Source: Viscum album (taxonomy: Eukaryota > Streptophyta > Magnoliopsida > Santalales > Viscaceae). Taken from it: a stretch of 64,000 bases of DNA. Shown piece after piece: positions 25,880-38,070 of this stretch. Numbering within the stretch: the stretch's first letter is position 1; every line of letters begins with the position of its first letter. Location: positions 229,639,591 to 229,703,590 of the forward strand of contig OY728143.1 of assembly GCA_963277665.1 (NCBI GenBank), given 5' to 3'. The position numbers were made by a program, and so were the translations under genes. The notes beneath the pieces are model-generated. The model ran no database searches, was not told the origin of the DNA, and saw only the letters and a program-made list of their open reading frames with translations.

Positions 25880-27250
25880 TAGTAGAAGAGACCTCTGGTT
25901 GGACAACTCATTTGATCAAGTTCATTCAAAATTGAAATCTACTGACAGATAGAGCCGAACGTGAGTGAATTCGTCGGTTTTCCATATAGTTCACCCTCCA
26001 GAGTGGTCTCATCCTAGAGAAAATACTTTATAAACATGTGTATGATAGAGTTATCATCCATTAGATTCATGAATATGTGATTCCCCGGGTTATGAATGAT
26101 GTCCATGTTTTTTCTGGCGGAGCTCATCATGCTAGGTTGAAACACTCCCACCACATCTGATGGTTGGACTACTTCAGGACCACTATGCTTCACGAAGGAA
26201 TGGATTTTCCCAAGAGGCGAAACACATGAAATATCTTTGAAAATATTTTTCATCAAATACTAGAGCCTCTCCATTATATCGAGTACTCTTGGTACTTTGT
26301 TTTCTGGGGACTCAATGTCATCAGACCATATCCACCCGTAACAGCTCGCCCGTGCATGTTCGTGATGACCGCCACGAAATTATTCTCTATGTAGGAAGAA
26401 CTTATTATTCTCAAGGAAGTAAAAACATATTAATTAATTAATTTTGTGATCTACAACAGAATCCATTTATTCATATTCCCTCATACCATCCTAACGAATA
26501 ACAACACCATTTCTATGTAGTTGAACTGAAGAAATTGTATGTCATGTACATCATCGGGTCCTACCAAAATACTCACTACCATGAAAAGGTGAATGGATAG
26601 ATTAAGGATTTCAACAAAACCCTCTACAAAAATTCGTAGAATATGGTTGATCAAAATAAGAAAATCAAGATAGCTAATCTTCCAAAATATCTATGGGAGA
26701 TTGGATAACAACTCTTAATTCCAACCTAGTTACCCAATATTCTCTAGTTTAAGTAATGTAGGTGGTCCTTCCCATTGATACTTAGTTTATGTCACTCCAT
26801 ACAATATTCTATGATTAGAAGACATCTGAAAAGGTTGATGAAGTTATTATGGCCAATCTAGAATCCCTTATTGAGAATAGGCTCTGGGCATTGTACAATA
26901 TGGAGAGGCACCAAAACAATATAGTCAGGGATTTCAACAAGAATGTGTGTCTCTAATCCTTTCTCTAGGGTGACATGTTATTCACTATTAGGATACCAAT
27001 GATACTTAGTAGTAAACCACTGGAGATATATCCAAAATGGGAAGGACACTACATCATTAATAGAGTTTACCCCAATGGTTCATCCTCTTTGGTCACCATT
27101 AATGGTGGGATACTAACTCCTCCCACCAATTCTAAGATCCTAATGTTGTACTTCACGCAAAGGAATTTACCTTTCATCCAACATAATGTTAAACTGCATA
27201 ATCCTGTATTTCTTATAGGATTTAAAATTGTGTATCACCTTTTTCCTTCA
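25880..27250 (+). pseudogene. Element E integrase, catalytic triad lost
   Basis: The His-rich start of the zinc-binding domain (His-His-Ala-Arg) is at about 26127. The core follows with Trp-Gly-Leu-Asn-Val-Ile at 26305-26322, where the family has Asp instead of Asn. The second catalytic position near 26505 is no longer Asp, and the Glu position at about 26600 (Val-Asn-Gly-stop-Ile-Lys-Asp-Phe-Asn-Lys) reads Lys. The C-terminal part is clearest: Lys-Trp-Glu-Gly-His-Tyr-Ile-Ile-Asn-Arg-Val at 27032 onward matches the Trp-Glu-Gly-Pro-Tyr region of Tat integrases. The domain would insert the cDNA; this copy cannot. Confidence 0.8.
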
Positions 27251-27299
27251 TGATATTAAACTACCCCATCCCCCATAAAATTAACTTATTTCTATGTTC

Positions 27300-30200
27300 T
27301 TACCATAGGATGTTAAACTGCATGACATTCAAGAATGACAAGTGGCTTGATTATCATTCTTATGGGATATATTGGAATAATCGAAAAAAATTTCTTCAGG
27401 TCCAACCCTAGGTTCCACAAATCTTTTAGTCACTTTTTCCCCTGGGCCTCAGTTCTCTTTGTGGATTTTTTATGTTCTGGTTGAGACCACTTTGGTTCTT
27501 ATTCATGTCAGGTTTACAACAACAGCACCATGACTCCAAATTAAGAGCATTCATACCTTGCTTAATCCTTACCGCATGATGTTAAACTGCACAAAATTTA
27601 AGAAAAACATGTGGCTTGATTTCTTCCCTCACAGGATACGTAGAAATTCCCGAACATTTTTTATTCGGTTCCAGTACTAGGTTCCTACGCCTTTTCAACA
27701 CTTTTGGTACCATGGAACTTGTTCTATTACCTTAAAACTAATAATTTCCCCATCCCACACAATGATAAACTATTGTGTCCTAACTGAAAGTCCATAAAGT
27801 GTATAGTGTTTATGTTCCTTTTTATATGACCTTAAACGACATGTTCCGTTTTTTCCTGCATGACATTAAACTTCCCCTTCCCACATGATATTAAATTGTT
27901 TCTTCATCCTTACTGTATAAATTTTAATGGCATGGAATCTAATAACTACATATTTCTTGATTACTTCCCTTGTTGGATATGTATCGATGCTCGAAAATCT
28001 TTTCCCCAAGACCAACCACATAATTTCCAATTTTCCCTTTTGGCCTATGTTCCCTTTTCAGAAAGTGTGGTGTGGTTGAGACCTCCTTTTTCCTAATTTT
28101 CATTAAGATGCATAAAACTCCATTCATTTCCCCTTTAGGATTCATATGTCCCTATCACCTAGTGATAATCCACACAACATATTTTTCCTTACCATAAGAC
28201 ATTAAACTTCAAGGAATTTTAAACTATGTCTGTCTTGATTCCCATCCTTATGGGACACTTAGGAATGCCTGTACATTTTTCCATTGGATTTATCCCCTTG
28301 TATATTATCCCTATTCCATCCCATTTCCTCGTTATTTGGAAGTATAACATTTCCATGCCATGTATAGGAGCCTATTGATACTTTTTTCCATAATAAGGGG
28401 GTTGGATCCCTCTATATAATATGCCTCGTTAATGTGTTCATAATTTTTATGGAATACGATCCAGAGTGTTGGACTCTACATGGACATTTCAGTATTTAAT
28501 CATCTAGAATTATGTATTCCTTTATTTGTATCTTCATCATCTTTAATAATTGAAATGACCCCTTAATGGTATCGTTTCTCAGACTCATGGAACACCTATC
28601 ATCCTGGGCCAATTTTCTAGAGTATTTCAAATGAATTTTTGAGTCAATTCCCTCATATTGAATATGGTGAATGACATGCCCTCATTTTTTGTTCCCATAT
28701 CAAGATAAATTAAATTGATGTTGTGTTTTTAATATGGTCATTAGATACCCTTCATCCTTATGCCAATCCCATTGGGTACCAAATATCTTACACAATGATT
28801 CAAAAAAAAAATCACATCCTTATGTTGAGGGAGAACATCAACACCCTCGGTGTTATCCCTTAATGCTGATTTGTGCGTTGAGTGGAAGAACTAGCATTAT
28901 GGGGTAATAATTGAATCCAAACTCTGGTTCCTCTATTATACACTTCTATGGGTCGTAATGATCTACTCCACCCATTGTTTCCCACATCGATCATGGATCA
29001 TGTGGGCTTACATGTTTTGCGAAGGATTCTCCCACATTAAAAAATCTCACCTCCCCATGGTCCAAACTCAATTACAATAAACAATGATCCTACATACCAC
29101 GTGAAATAAAATTTTGAATCCATATCCTAGAATAATTACTTCAATCTGAAAGCATGTAACCCTAGGAATTATTTTTATAGTGTGGACCACCTTAATATTA
29201 ATTCACATCATGATAAGTTATGGTGTCACATAACACATTTCCACGCAAGGATGGTCTGCGCTCTATGTCCATAATCTAAGACCCCCATTGACATTGTTTT
29301 ATGATATTAAACATCATTATAACCATATTAATTATCATATTATGTTAAAATATGCATTCTACATCTGATCTATATCCTATAACTACATATGGCATGATTA
29401 CCAACATTATAACATATGTAGGAAGGCCCATGAAATTTTTTTGTGGACCAAACACAAGGCCCTTCATCTCCCCGGTATCATGTCCTGGATTTATCCAGTG
29501 AATATATGGTGTGGTCTTGATCTTTAATTGGCCTCATTCATGTCAATTTAACAGCATCCACCCTGTGTAACCCCCCATTTGGGAAGCACTATCCATGTAT
29601 CATCTATATCGCATGTCATTAAGATGCCTTCCAATCAAGAAATACTTGTGACTTGATTCATGATCTCACATGATATATAGAGATTCATAAAAATCCTATC
29701 CATGTGCTCTAATGCATGATTATGATCTATTTTTTACCCTCTTATTGAGGGTGGGATTTCTCATCAGAAAGGTGTGTTGTGATGCAGATTTATTTTGTCC
29801 TCATTCACTCCACGTTGCATTATGGAACAATATTGCAACTCTCCTCCTTTTATATATTATGAACTCTATGAATTAAAAATAATATTTATAGTGGCCAAGT
29901 TTAGATGGATTTAAACAACATGACAACCATGATATTCTCATTCAGGAGAATATCACCCCTCTTTTGGAATTGTTACCTTGTCATGTCATCTTTAAGAACT
30001 ACATATGGCTTGATTAATTCCCATATAGAATACATAGAGATGCCCAAACACATTTTCCCCAATTATAGACAGAGAATCATCAATGTGACCATAGTCTAGG
30101 ATTTGTTACTTTAATCTATGTACAATATCCTACTTTCATGATGTTAAACTACAAGACGTGTCCTGGTCGTACAACATTAAACTACATGCATTTTTTCTTT

Positions 30201-30620
30201 ATTTTCATGAAGTGAAATTGTATATAATATTATTTCATTTCTAAAGAGTTCCTTTCTAGAAAGCATTTTTGTTCCTAATTAAAAATAATGTTCTCACACC
30301 AATGTTCTCTTGTCAGGGTAGTGTAGTTTCAAGATTATTCAAATCCTTTTGAACATTCCATAACTCCACCTCATTTCTTTACATTCCCTTTATTTGGATA
30401 CTCATCATATTTCTTGACTGAAGATACCCCTAATGTCTTGGCCCCACACATATTTGGCGTACCAAATTTTTTGGACCAATGTTCAAGTGGACGTCAAACA
30501 AAATTTTGAGTTTTTCCCCATGTCTTTGAATTAAGTAAGTGATTGGTCCTCATTTTGTGTTCCCATTTCAGTCTAATAGTATGAATACTACACTTCAATC
30601 ACGGTCAGAAGTTATCTCAT
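27300..30620 (+). repeat. Element E 3' untranslated region with tandem motif array
   Basis: At least seven copies of a unit with ATGTTAAACTGCATG, then AACTACATGTGGCTTGATT, then GGATACGTAGGAATGCCCGAACATTTT occur near 27301, 27573, 27908, 28190, 29377, 29611 and 29976, usually 270-365 bp apart. A second block (28490-28720) is repeated at 30380-30580, so there is also a higher-order duplication of about 1.9 kb. Tat-lineage elements are known for variable, tandem-repeat-rich 3' regions. No coding potential on either strand. Confidence 0.7.
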
Positions 30621-31146
30621 ATTAGCATGACATCATCATTGTGTTCCAAATTTTGGGTATCATGATTCACAATTTTCATTCCACTTGTATCATATTGAAT
30701 CCAACTCCCCTGGAATTATCCCACATGTTTATTAGATCATGTTTGGAAAGGAAATATGGATGTTCAAGGAATCCTATTCAACAGTCACAACCTCCCTCAG
30801 CCATGATAGTTTTGTTTTTCTGTCAAAAATGGATGACCCAGAGTATCTGATGATTGACTACCACTCTCACACAATGTGAATGTTTGTATGGTCATCCCTT
30901 GTTTCATACATTGGGAATGACCTACGCGATCTTAGGGATTGATCATTGTTTATTTCAAAAAATTGATAGAGATGTAGAAATTGAAGAAAGAAATGAAATA
31001 TATCCACACACACAATTTTAATGAGAAGGAGGTATGAAAGCAATGTATGTTTTAGTTTGGTGAATAAACGTTCTTTACGGTTCTACTCCTTTAATTTAAC
31101 AAATCAACCATGATGCTCACTGGTATATAGATTCTATGGTTTTCAG

Positions 31147-34100
31147 TCACTTCCCATGCTCCTCCTTATCATTGACAGCCACATAGTGATGATTTTCAAC
31201 CCTGATATGTATTTTGTCCCATTCATCATAGAGTTCTACCACTTGATGGTTTTCCTGTGCTAGATGCTCCTCAGCTTGGACCAGTTGGGCCTTTATTCCT
31301 TCAATGAGAACAAAATACTTATTGAAGAATGTGAAATGATCTCCATAATTCTCATTGAGGTGTTGGATATCCTGATCGACCTTTTAGAGCATCTGGTTAT
31401 TCTCGGGCTTCTTGTAGCACCAAGTAGCATCCAGATGTTGACTACTCAGATGCATATTCTCAATGTGGTAGTCCTGGATTTTCATGTTTAATTTTTTATC
31501 ATATTCTCCTCTATCACATTGATCATGTAACCAATGCAGTAGTGATCCCATATAAGATATACACTCATCTAATGGAACCATATAGAGAAAGCGATTTATT
31601 ATTTTCCATGATTGGGGTTTCATATTCTGGTTATCCTCTACTGCCTCAGAAGAAGATTCATCCAGCTCTAGAGGATTAGCTGATTCATACTTAGGGAATG
31701 CATCTAGGATCTCAATTACAAGATATTATTTATGAACCAAATCATTATAGTCAGAATCCATGTCATCCGGTTAGTCCTCATCACTTTATTTCATTTCAAT
31801 GATATTGGCATTGTCAAGCCCAAATTCCATCCCTCAGTGGCATCAATCATGATCAAAATTGACCATTCATAAGGGACCATATCATGGATAGTTTGGATAC
31901 TTGGTTAAATATGGGCTGGTGTCCCACTAATTAAAGGGGACCTAGGTACCCCTTCCATCCACACTAGTAGAACGACTACCACTCTAATTACTGTTTAGAA
32001 AAGGGCCGTGTTATTAATTTTCATTATGAATATGGAAGGTGTGGTTCTAAGAGGCAGGAAACATATAGTGGACATGATCGTGCCTCTATCTTTTCATTAC
32101 TAGGATTCTAGGGCATTCCCACCCTCCATATATGATTGTTTTTTTAATGTATTCTAAATAGACCACTCTTGCCTCCCCATTTCTTCTAGACTCTACAGTT
32201 ATTAATTCTTTAGATGTGGGCCGCAGTTCTCGTTACTCCATGCCAACAACCACAACTTCGACCCTATCAGCAGGGGAAACCTACACAAGATCTACTTGTA
32301 CATGTGGATTTTATATGAGTAACTGAGATGAATTGAGAGATATAATGGAACATTGGGATGAGTCAGAGCCTACATTAAGAAATATATCTAATACACCTAG
32401 GGAAGCTTTCTATGAGGCCACAATTCCTCCTTCTAGAGGTATTCCCCTAGATGTTATTTCCTCTACATCATTCTGAAAGTTCCCCTTAATAAAATATTCC
32501 CCTAATGTTCCATCCTAGTAGTCAGACACGGGGAAGCACTATGTCAGCTGATCCACTGAAAACATTGGGTGGGGGGAAGTCAAGTTCAATGGCACCATCA
32601 CCTGATTTTTCATGGGAGGTGAAATTCATCCAGAGTTTACCAGATCCTCTAATTATGTTAAAAACTCTCTACCTACATCCTAATACATGTTAAATCCACC
32701 TTTTGAGAAGCTTATTTCTCCCAAATACACCCCATGTCTATTCTAATTATCCCACATGTCGTCGATATTGGGGATCTGTCTTCATGTGTCCCAGTCATTC
32801 AAAGCCTCTGAATAGACAACATCAAGAAGAATCATTGACTGACACAAATTCTTCCCAGGAGCTTGATGAGGCTCCTTGATGAACCCCTCAATGATTAACC
32901 TCTCTCCTATGTCCTCCCAGTTGGAATAGCTAGCTCTGGAAATGTTGCCTCCCGTCCCTCACCTTTAGTTAGTTCTAGTTACTGGTATGCTACCCATACT
33001 TCTCTAGCCTCATCACCATGATAAGAATCAACTCCACCCTCAATACATCCCCATTAACTTGCTCGAACCCAGACTTTGAGATATGGGGACCCCTATTTTC
33101 TTCATAATCATTTTTGGTTTCATCAGTGTCTCCCCTAGATAAGCGTCTCCCTAGCTCTGTGCATATTAGTTAAATATCCTGAATGTTATGGTGGGTGGTG
33201 GAACCTCATTCCATATCTTTCTGTCTTCCTGCATAAAAATCAGACAGAGCTATCTCATCATGCATAGGTGGTCCTCATGAATCTCCCATAGATAAAACAT
33301 CGTATTTATACTCTTCATGCATATGATTTGTCCTACAAATCAGTGTGGAGTGTATGGTTAACATAGTGATTCATATTCCACCCACACCATCATCACCCTG
33401 AAATAGAAGGACAACATATATGACTTCTTATCTATCGTATTTGAGACATCATTAGTGGATTACCTCTTTTGAATAGGGAATGGGTTAAATATGAATTAGT
33501 TTTCTCATCCCCTCTTGCTAAGCAAGGCCACTAGACCATGCATAATAGCGAAGCTCCATGTAATATTCTGGATTGTTGGCCAATACTATATACTAGGTTG
33601 ATAGATGGGATTAAGGTATTCGTATCTACCCATGTGTGGTATGACCAAGCTGTATATGAAGTAGAATGGGTTGAACAAGAAAAATAGCATCTTTCCCTGA
33701 ATGATGTGCCGTTGTAAGTGATAAAATTTATCTAGCACCGAGATTCCAACATGGATTCATTTCCCAGAGGAAAAAATTGCTTCAATAATGAATGTGCTCA
33801 GCAATGATCCAATATGCATGTCCCTCATAGGGAACATCCATACACAGATCATCGCCGAGATGGATCCAGCTAGCCAGTCTATTGGTTGCTACTCATCCTT
33901 AATGTTGAAGCCTCAGAATTTCCTGTGGATATCCTCCAGGATATACCGTTATAAACCATCCCTAACTTACTAACCTCCACTGAGAAAAGTGTGCAACCTA
34001 AATAGTATTTTCATGGGTGGTACCTTTCCATCGACATGCTTATCTAGTGAAAAATTAATAAAGTAACTAAACCACATCATGATGTGGACATCTATGGTAT

Positions 34101-34934
34101 TATTTTTATCAATGTTCATTCCCTAAACCAGGTTCAGCAACGCCTTATCTGAAATCATAATCTATTACATATCCTCCCAATCATTCATGGAAGGAAAAAC
34201 TCATCAAACATTCCCCCCAAAATCGGGATTCCAGATATCTTATAAAGGTTTCAGAACTAATTCCAACCACCCCATGATGCAAGTGTAAATTTTTGTTATC
34301 TAGTGACCACTAGTTTAGAAACATTAGAATGATTTACTTTTGTTGGGAGACATTGAATTAGGAAGCCCATGCTTCTTCGTACAAGACTACCTTCCTTAGA
34401 ATTGTCTCAAACATGAGGCATGATTCACACACCAAGTATGTCCAAGCACACTTGTCTATGATGTTTCTACCTTAGTGTTGATCCCATATTTTTATGCACC
34501 CCTTATACGGGTTCCTAATCCCATGCATTGATGATTTTTTTGTACTAAGGTAGGGATATCTCCTTCTACAACACCATTTTATTAATGTTGTTGAGGTTAC
34601 TGTAGAGGATGTGCACTATGAAAGAAGTGTTTTTGATCCAAATATTACCATCCACAACCTTATACCACTCATGTTATCCTAGTATTCCCTTAAACCAGTA
34701 TGATGGCTCCACTCTACTAGCCTCTGGAATGAAGAAGTCTTCCCACAGGCCAAAAGAGTACAATGGAAACCTCTTGGATAGTGGACAGTCGTTCTGAGTG
34801 TCTAACATGTATTTCATAAAATATTTATGATAAAAGTTTCTCCAAACACACTCCCACATAGAGATATTTCTCTCCATTTCTTTCATATGGGTTGCATCAC
34901 TATGAACCTCCTATGTAGCCTCTTGAGGAGCCAT
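31147..34934 (-). pseudogene. Long antisense reading frame (aORF) inside element E
   Basis: The minus strand holds a long decayed gene opposite to gag-pol. The start I favour is the ATG at 34932-34934, about 360 bp inside the 3' LTR boundary. The first about 87 codons are open apart from one TAG and include Met-Trp-Glu-Cys-Val-Trp-Arg-Asn-Phe-Tyr-His-Lys-Tyr. Long readable stretches follow near 34440-34350 and 34130-33490. The last roughly 237 codons (31860-31147) stay in one frame with six stops: an acidic segment (Glu-Leu-Asp-Glu-Ser-Ser-Ser-Glu) leads into charged helices of coiled-coil type and a TGA at 31147-31149. Antisense ORFs between pol and the 3' LTR are known in Tat-lineage elements such as maize Grande. 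I do not recognise a domain. About 1,260 codons if uninterrupted; the middle (33400-31900) is poorly readable. Confidence 0.65.
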
Positions 34935-35292
34935 TAGTCTAGGAATTAGTATTTTTTAGGATCTTGTTTACGAAGTCCAGAGATGAAGATCATTAATGGG
35001 GGCCAATCACAAAGTCATGCTCATGGGTAGGATAACTTCATGAAAATATAGTTTCAACATAATATTTTTTTGGGATCAAGTATGGACATTAGGGCCTTCC
35101 TTCCTTATGTATAGTTGAGGCTTGCCCAGGCTTCGCGACACCATTCCCTTATGCACCATGGAGACTTACATCCGCTGAAGCTTCGTGGCCTTCCCCGCCC
35201 ACTTTATTCACAAACCACAATCATTATTGAACGTGTTTTCATTTTTCGGAAACATACATTAATAATAAGACCCTACATTCCCTTTTGTCCCA
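34935..35292. other. Spacer between aORF start and polypurine tract
   Basis: This short stretch would contain the promoter of the antisense frame if it has its own, but no convincing TATA box was read on the minus strand. It contains no gene. Confidence 0.35.
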
Positions 35293-35309
35293 TTGTGGGG
35301 GGGAGATAG
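35293..35309 (+). other. Element E polypurine tract
   Basis: TTGTGGGGGGGAGATAG lies immediately before the 3' LTR start TGGCACTAA. A G-rich tract abutting the LTR is the expected plus-strand primer. Confidence 0.7.
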
Positions 35310-36104
35310 TGGCACTAAAAATTATTCTATTGAAGGAATGAATAAATTCATGAACGGTTTGAAGCTAATATAGACCCAAATGGACTTAAAATTCATCAAT
35401 GTCCTAGAAGGAGTCTATTTCATAAATCTTTAAATGGGAAATCATTGCCTTTAGGACTACGAAGAAGGTTGATGGTGTCTTTATGAGTCCGATAAAGTTC
35501 GATGGAGCCTGGAACCTTCATGACACCCTCGTTCTTCATTGATATCCTCATGATCTACACATTGATGGCGTCTTCGAGAGCTTAGCTGAGTGCGATAGAG
35601 CTTAAACCTTTCATGGTTCCCTTTTTATTCATGGAATTCCACATGATCACCACATTGACGGTGCTTTCATGATTTTGATTGAGTTCAAAGGACGCTTTTC
35701 TTCATCGCAACATCATGTCTTCTTCGGGGCACCTAGTTTTTTCTTCACAGTGTGCCCTGTGAGGACCATGAACTACCATTGTCAATAAAAAGTTGGATCA
35801 CCCCCCCTCCATATACATTACTAGCCCAACCTTATCTTTTCCCATCCTCCCATTTTTAGAAGCTCTGGAGCATTGTGAACCTGAGATAAATATGGATCTC
35901 CCAAGGTACTTGAGCATCACAAACTGTGCTTTATTACAAGATTCATATCCCCTATTTGTAGGGATACCATTCACGAAGTCATACACCCTTCAAGAAAGAG
36001 GGTCCCCTTTGGGTCTCTCAAGGATCTGTGAATCATTAAGACTTCTCAGAAAACTCTCCAAATAATGATACCTTTTTATGGGAAACCATGTTCTTCCATA
36101 CTCA

Positions 36105-36170
36105 TTTCTTCGTGAATAATCCTTCATTAATGAATCACCTTTTCTTCGTGAAGCATCCTTCTTCATAAAC
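36105..36170 (+). repeat. Degenerate 18-bp repeat in element E 3' LTR
   Basis: Counterpart of 14241-14348: CTTCGTGAATAATCCTTC-like units can be followed three or four times, with fewer intact units than in the 5' LTR. Confidence 0.5.
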
Positions 36171-36994
36171 CACCCCGACTTCACAACTCCTGCCCTTTCT
36201 GAAACTCCTCCAGTCGATCCCCCTGACATTATGAACCCATTTCTCACATGGCCCTTCAGGCTTGTGCGAAGTGATTTTATGGTCCCTTGATATTTATTTC
36301 ATGTTTTATTACTTTACATAATTATTCTTCACATAGGTATGTTAATAGATATTACATTGTACAATATCTCCACTAACATGGACCCCTCTATCGACAACTC
36401 CTCCACCTATCTCATGTCGGGCAATGATTTTTACTTCCCTTCCCCATGTGTGGGTGGGCACAAGTTATGTATATCCAAGGGAAGATGACTGAGACCCCAT
36501 CATCTGTGGTGAATGTCATTAAAAATCCAAGAATTTACGTCCTCAACACATGACCATAAAAAATAACCACCACATGCGTGGAGATTATGAGAGGACTGAA
36601 AAGGGGATAGGAATGAGTGACCTCCTACCCTTTCTACTGTTTCGGGGTTTGTCTCCAAGTGTACCTTAGGCAGCCTCCACGTAATCTCCAAACCACCTCA
36701 TTGGTTTTCCTCCTAGAGTAAGTCCCATTCTTCATTTCCATGGGCTACTAGCCATGCATAATCCCCACACTATACCTCATGTCTACACCTTTTGCGACAT
36801 GATATTCTGGTCTGTTGTTACCTATTGTTTCTCAAACTAAGCATGACTCATGTGTGCTTAGAGTAAATAGAGTCCATGATGTCCTCTTTGGTATGATAAC
36901 CAAGAGTAATCCCCAAAAAAACATTGGAATGATAACCACACCTAATCCCTAGCATAATTATAGGCTAATAGTCTTGTGTAAGCCTCATGCTCCT

Positions 36995-38070
36995 CTCTAC
37001 TGAACTACGTGTACTTTAACCCTTGTTAGAAAAATAGGGTACATAGGAAACCTCTTCTTGGTTCAAGAAACTCATTCCCCACAATCCATTTTTCTCGAAT
37101 ATTTCACAATTGATAACTCATTCTGGATGATTCTAAATTGTATCCTCCTTTGAACTACATGGGATTTGATCCCTTATAGGTATGTATGAGGGAACTTTGA
37201 GGTTAAATCCAAACCAATGGTACACTATGGTGCTACCTTATAGGAATGTAGCATATTGATGTGACATATTCACATTCTGGGATGCATATCTAGGATCTTC
37301 CTCCCTGAGGGGTTCTGATCCACATGGGTAGCTAAATATGCATAATAAATGCATTCCACTTTACTCCTCCAACCCAAAGTAATAACATTTTTAAGGGTCT
37401 CTAACCACACATAATCCCCTGGCGGAACTCCAGGTCATTTTCCTTTTTATAAGACCTGATTCTATGACCCCATAATGAACTATGGGGACATTGATCCATG
37501 TCATTAAAATAGGGTACATAGGAATGCTTCCCGAGGTTCAAGACCATCACCCATTTCATATAAAAGTCATTTTATCAAGACTTTTTGTTTCAATAAGATC
37601 ATTAACCAACCCGGAGGTTCTAATTCCTTAGAGTCCTTATAAACGTGCTCTATTTCTCATGAGCTGCCACTTGGGTGTCTCATTGCCCCATCCTGAACAA
37701 CATGAACATTGATTCCCAGCCACGAGGATACGTAGGAAGCCTCCCTAATGTTAAATCCCAACAACACCATCTTCATGTCAGTTCCATCATATTCATCACA
37801 ATCACTCCAATCAAATACTCCACCATCCATATCAATTCTTACCTAGGCCATCACATCCCAAATAGATCATGAAACCCACTTCTTCACTTCATCAATCATC
37901 ACTCTGGTAGATTACCATGTATAAGCCCTACACAATCCATATTCATCCTCAAAGAGTTCCCCTCATGAGACTGGTAGATAACCATTTGTAACCCCCAAAA
38001 TCAACCCTTGGAACTATGTGGGTTTTGATCCCTGTCTTTAAATTGGATATATAAGAATCTCATTGAGGTC
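36995..38070 (+). repeat. Five copies of the hairpin-like motif in element E 3' LTR
   Basis: Copies near 37011, 37155, 37476, 37695 and 38011, spaced about 144, 321, 219 and 316 bp, the same pattern as in the 5' LTR. The copy at 37695 keeps GGATACGTAGGAAGCCTCCC intact. Confidence 0.65.

Noticed and set aside
31264..31491. 75-codon plus-strand frame, hydrophobic, membrane-like
   Set aside because: It is the mirror image of the antisense coiled-coil coding region, where charged residues on the minus strand read as Leu/Ile on the plus strand.
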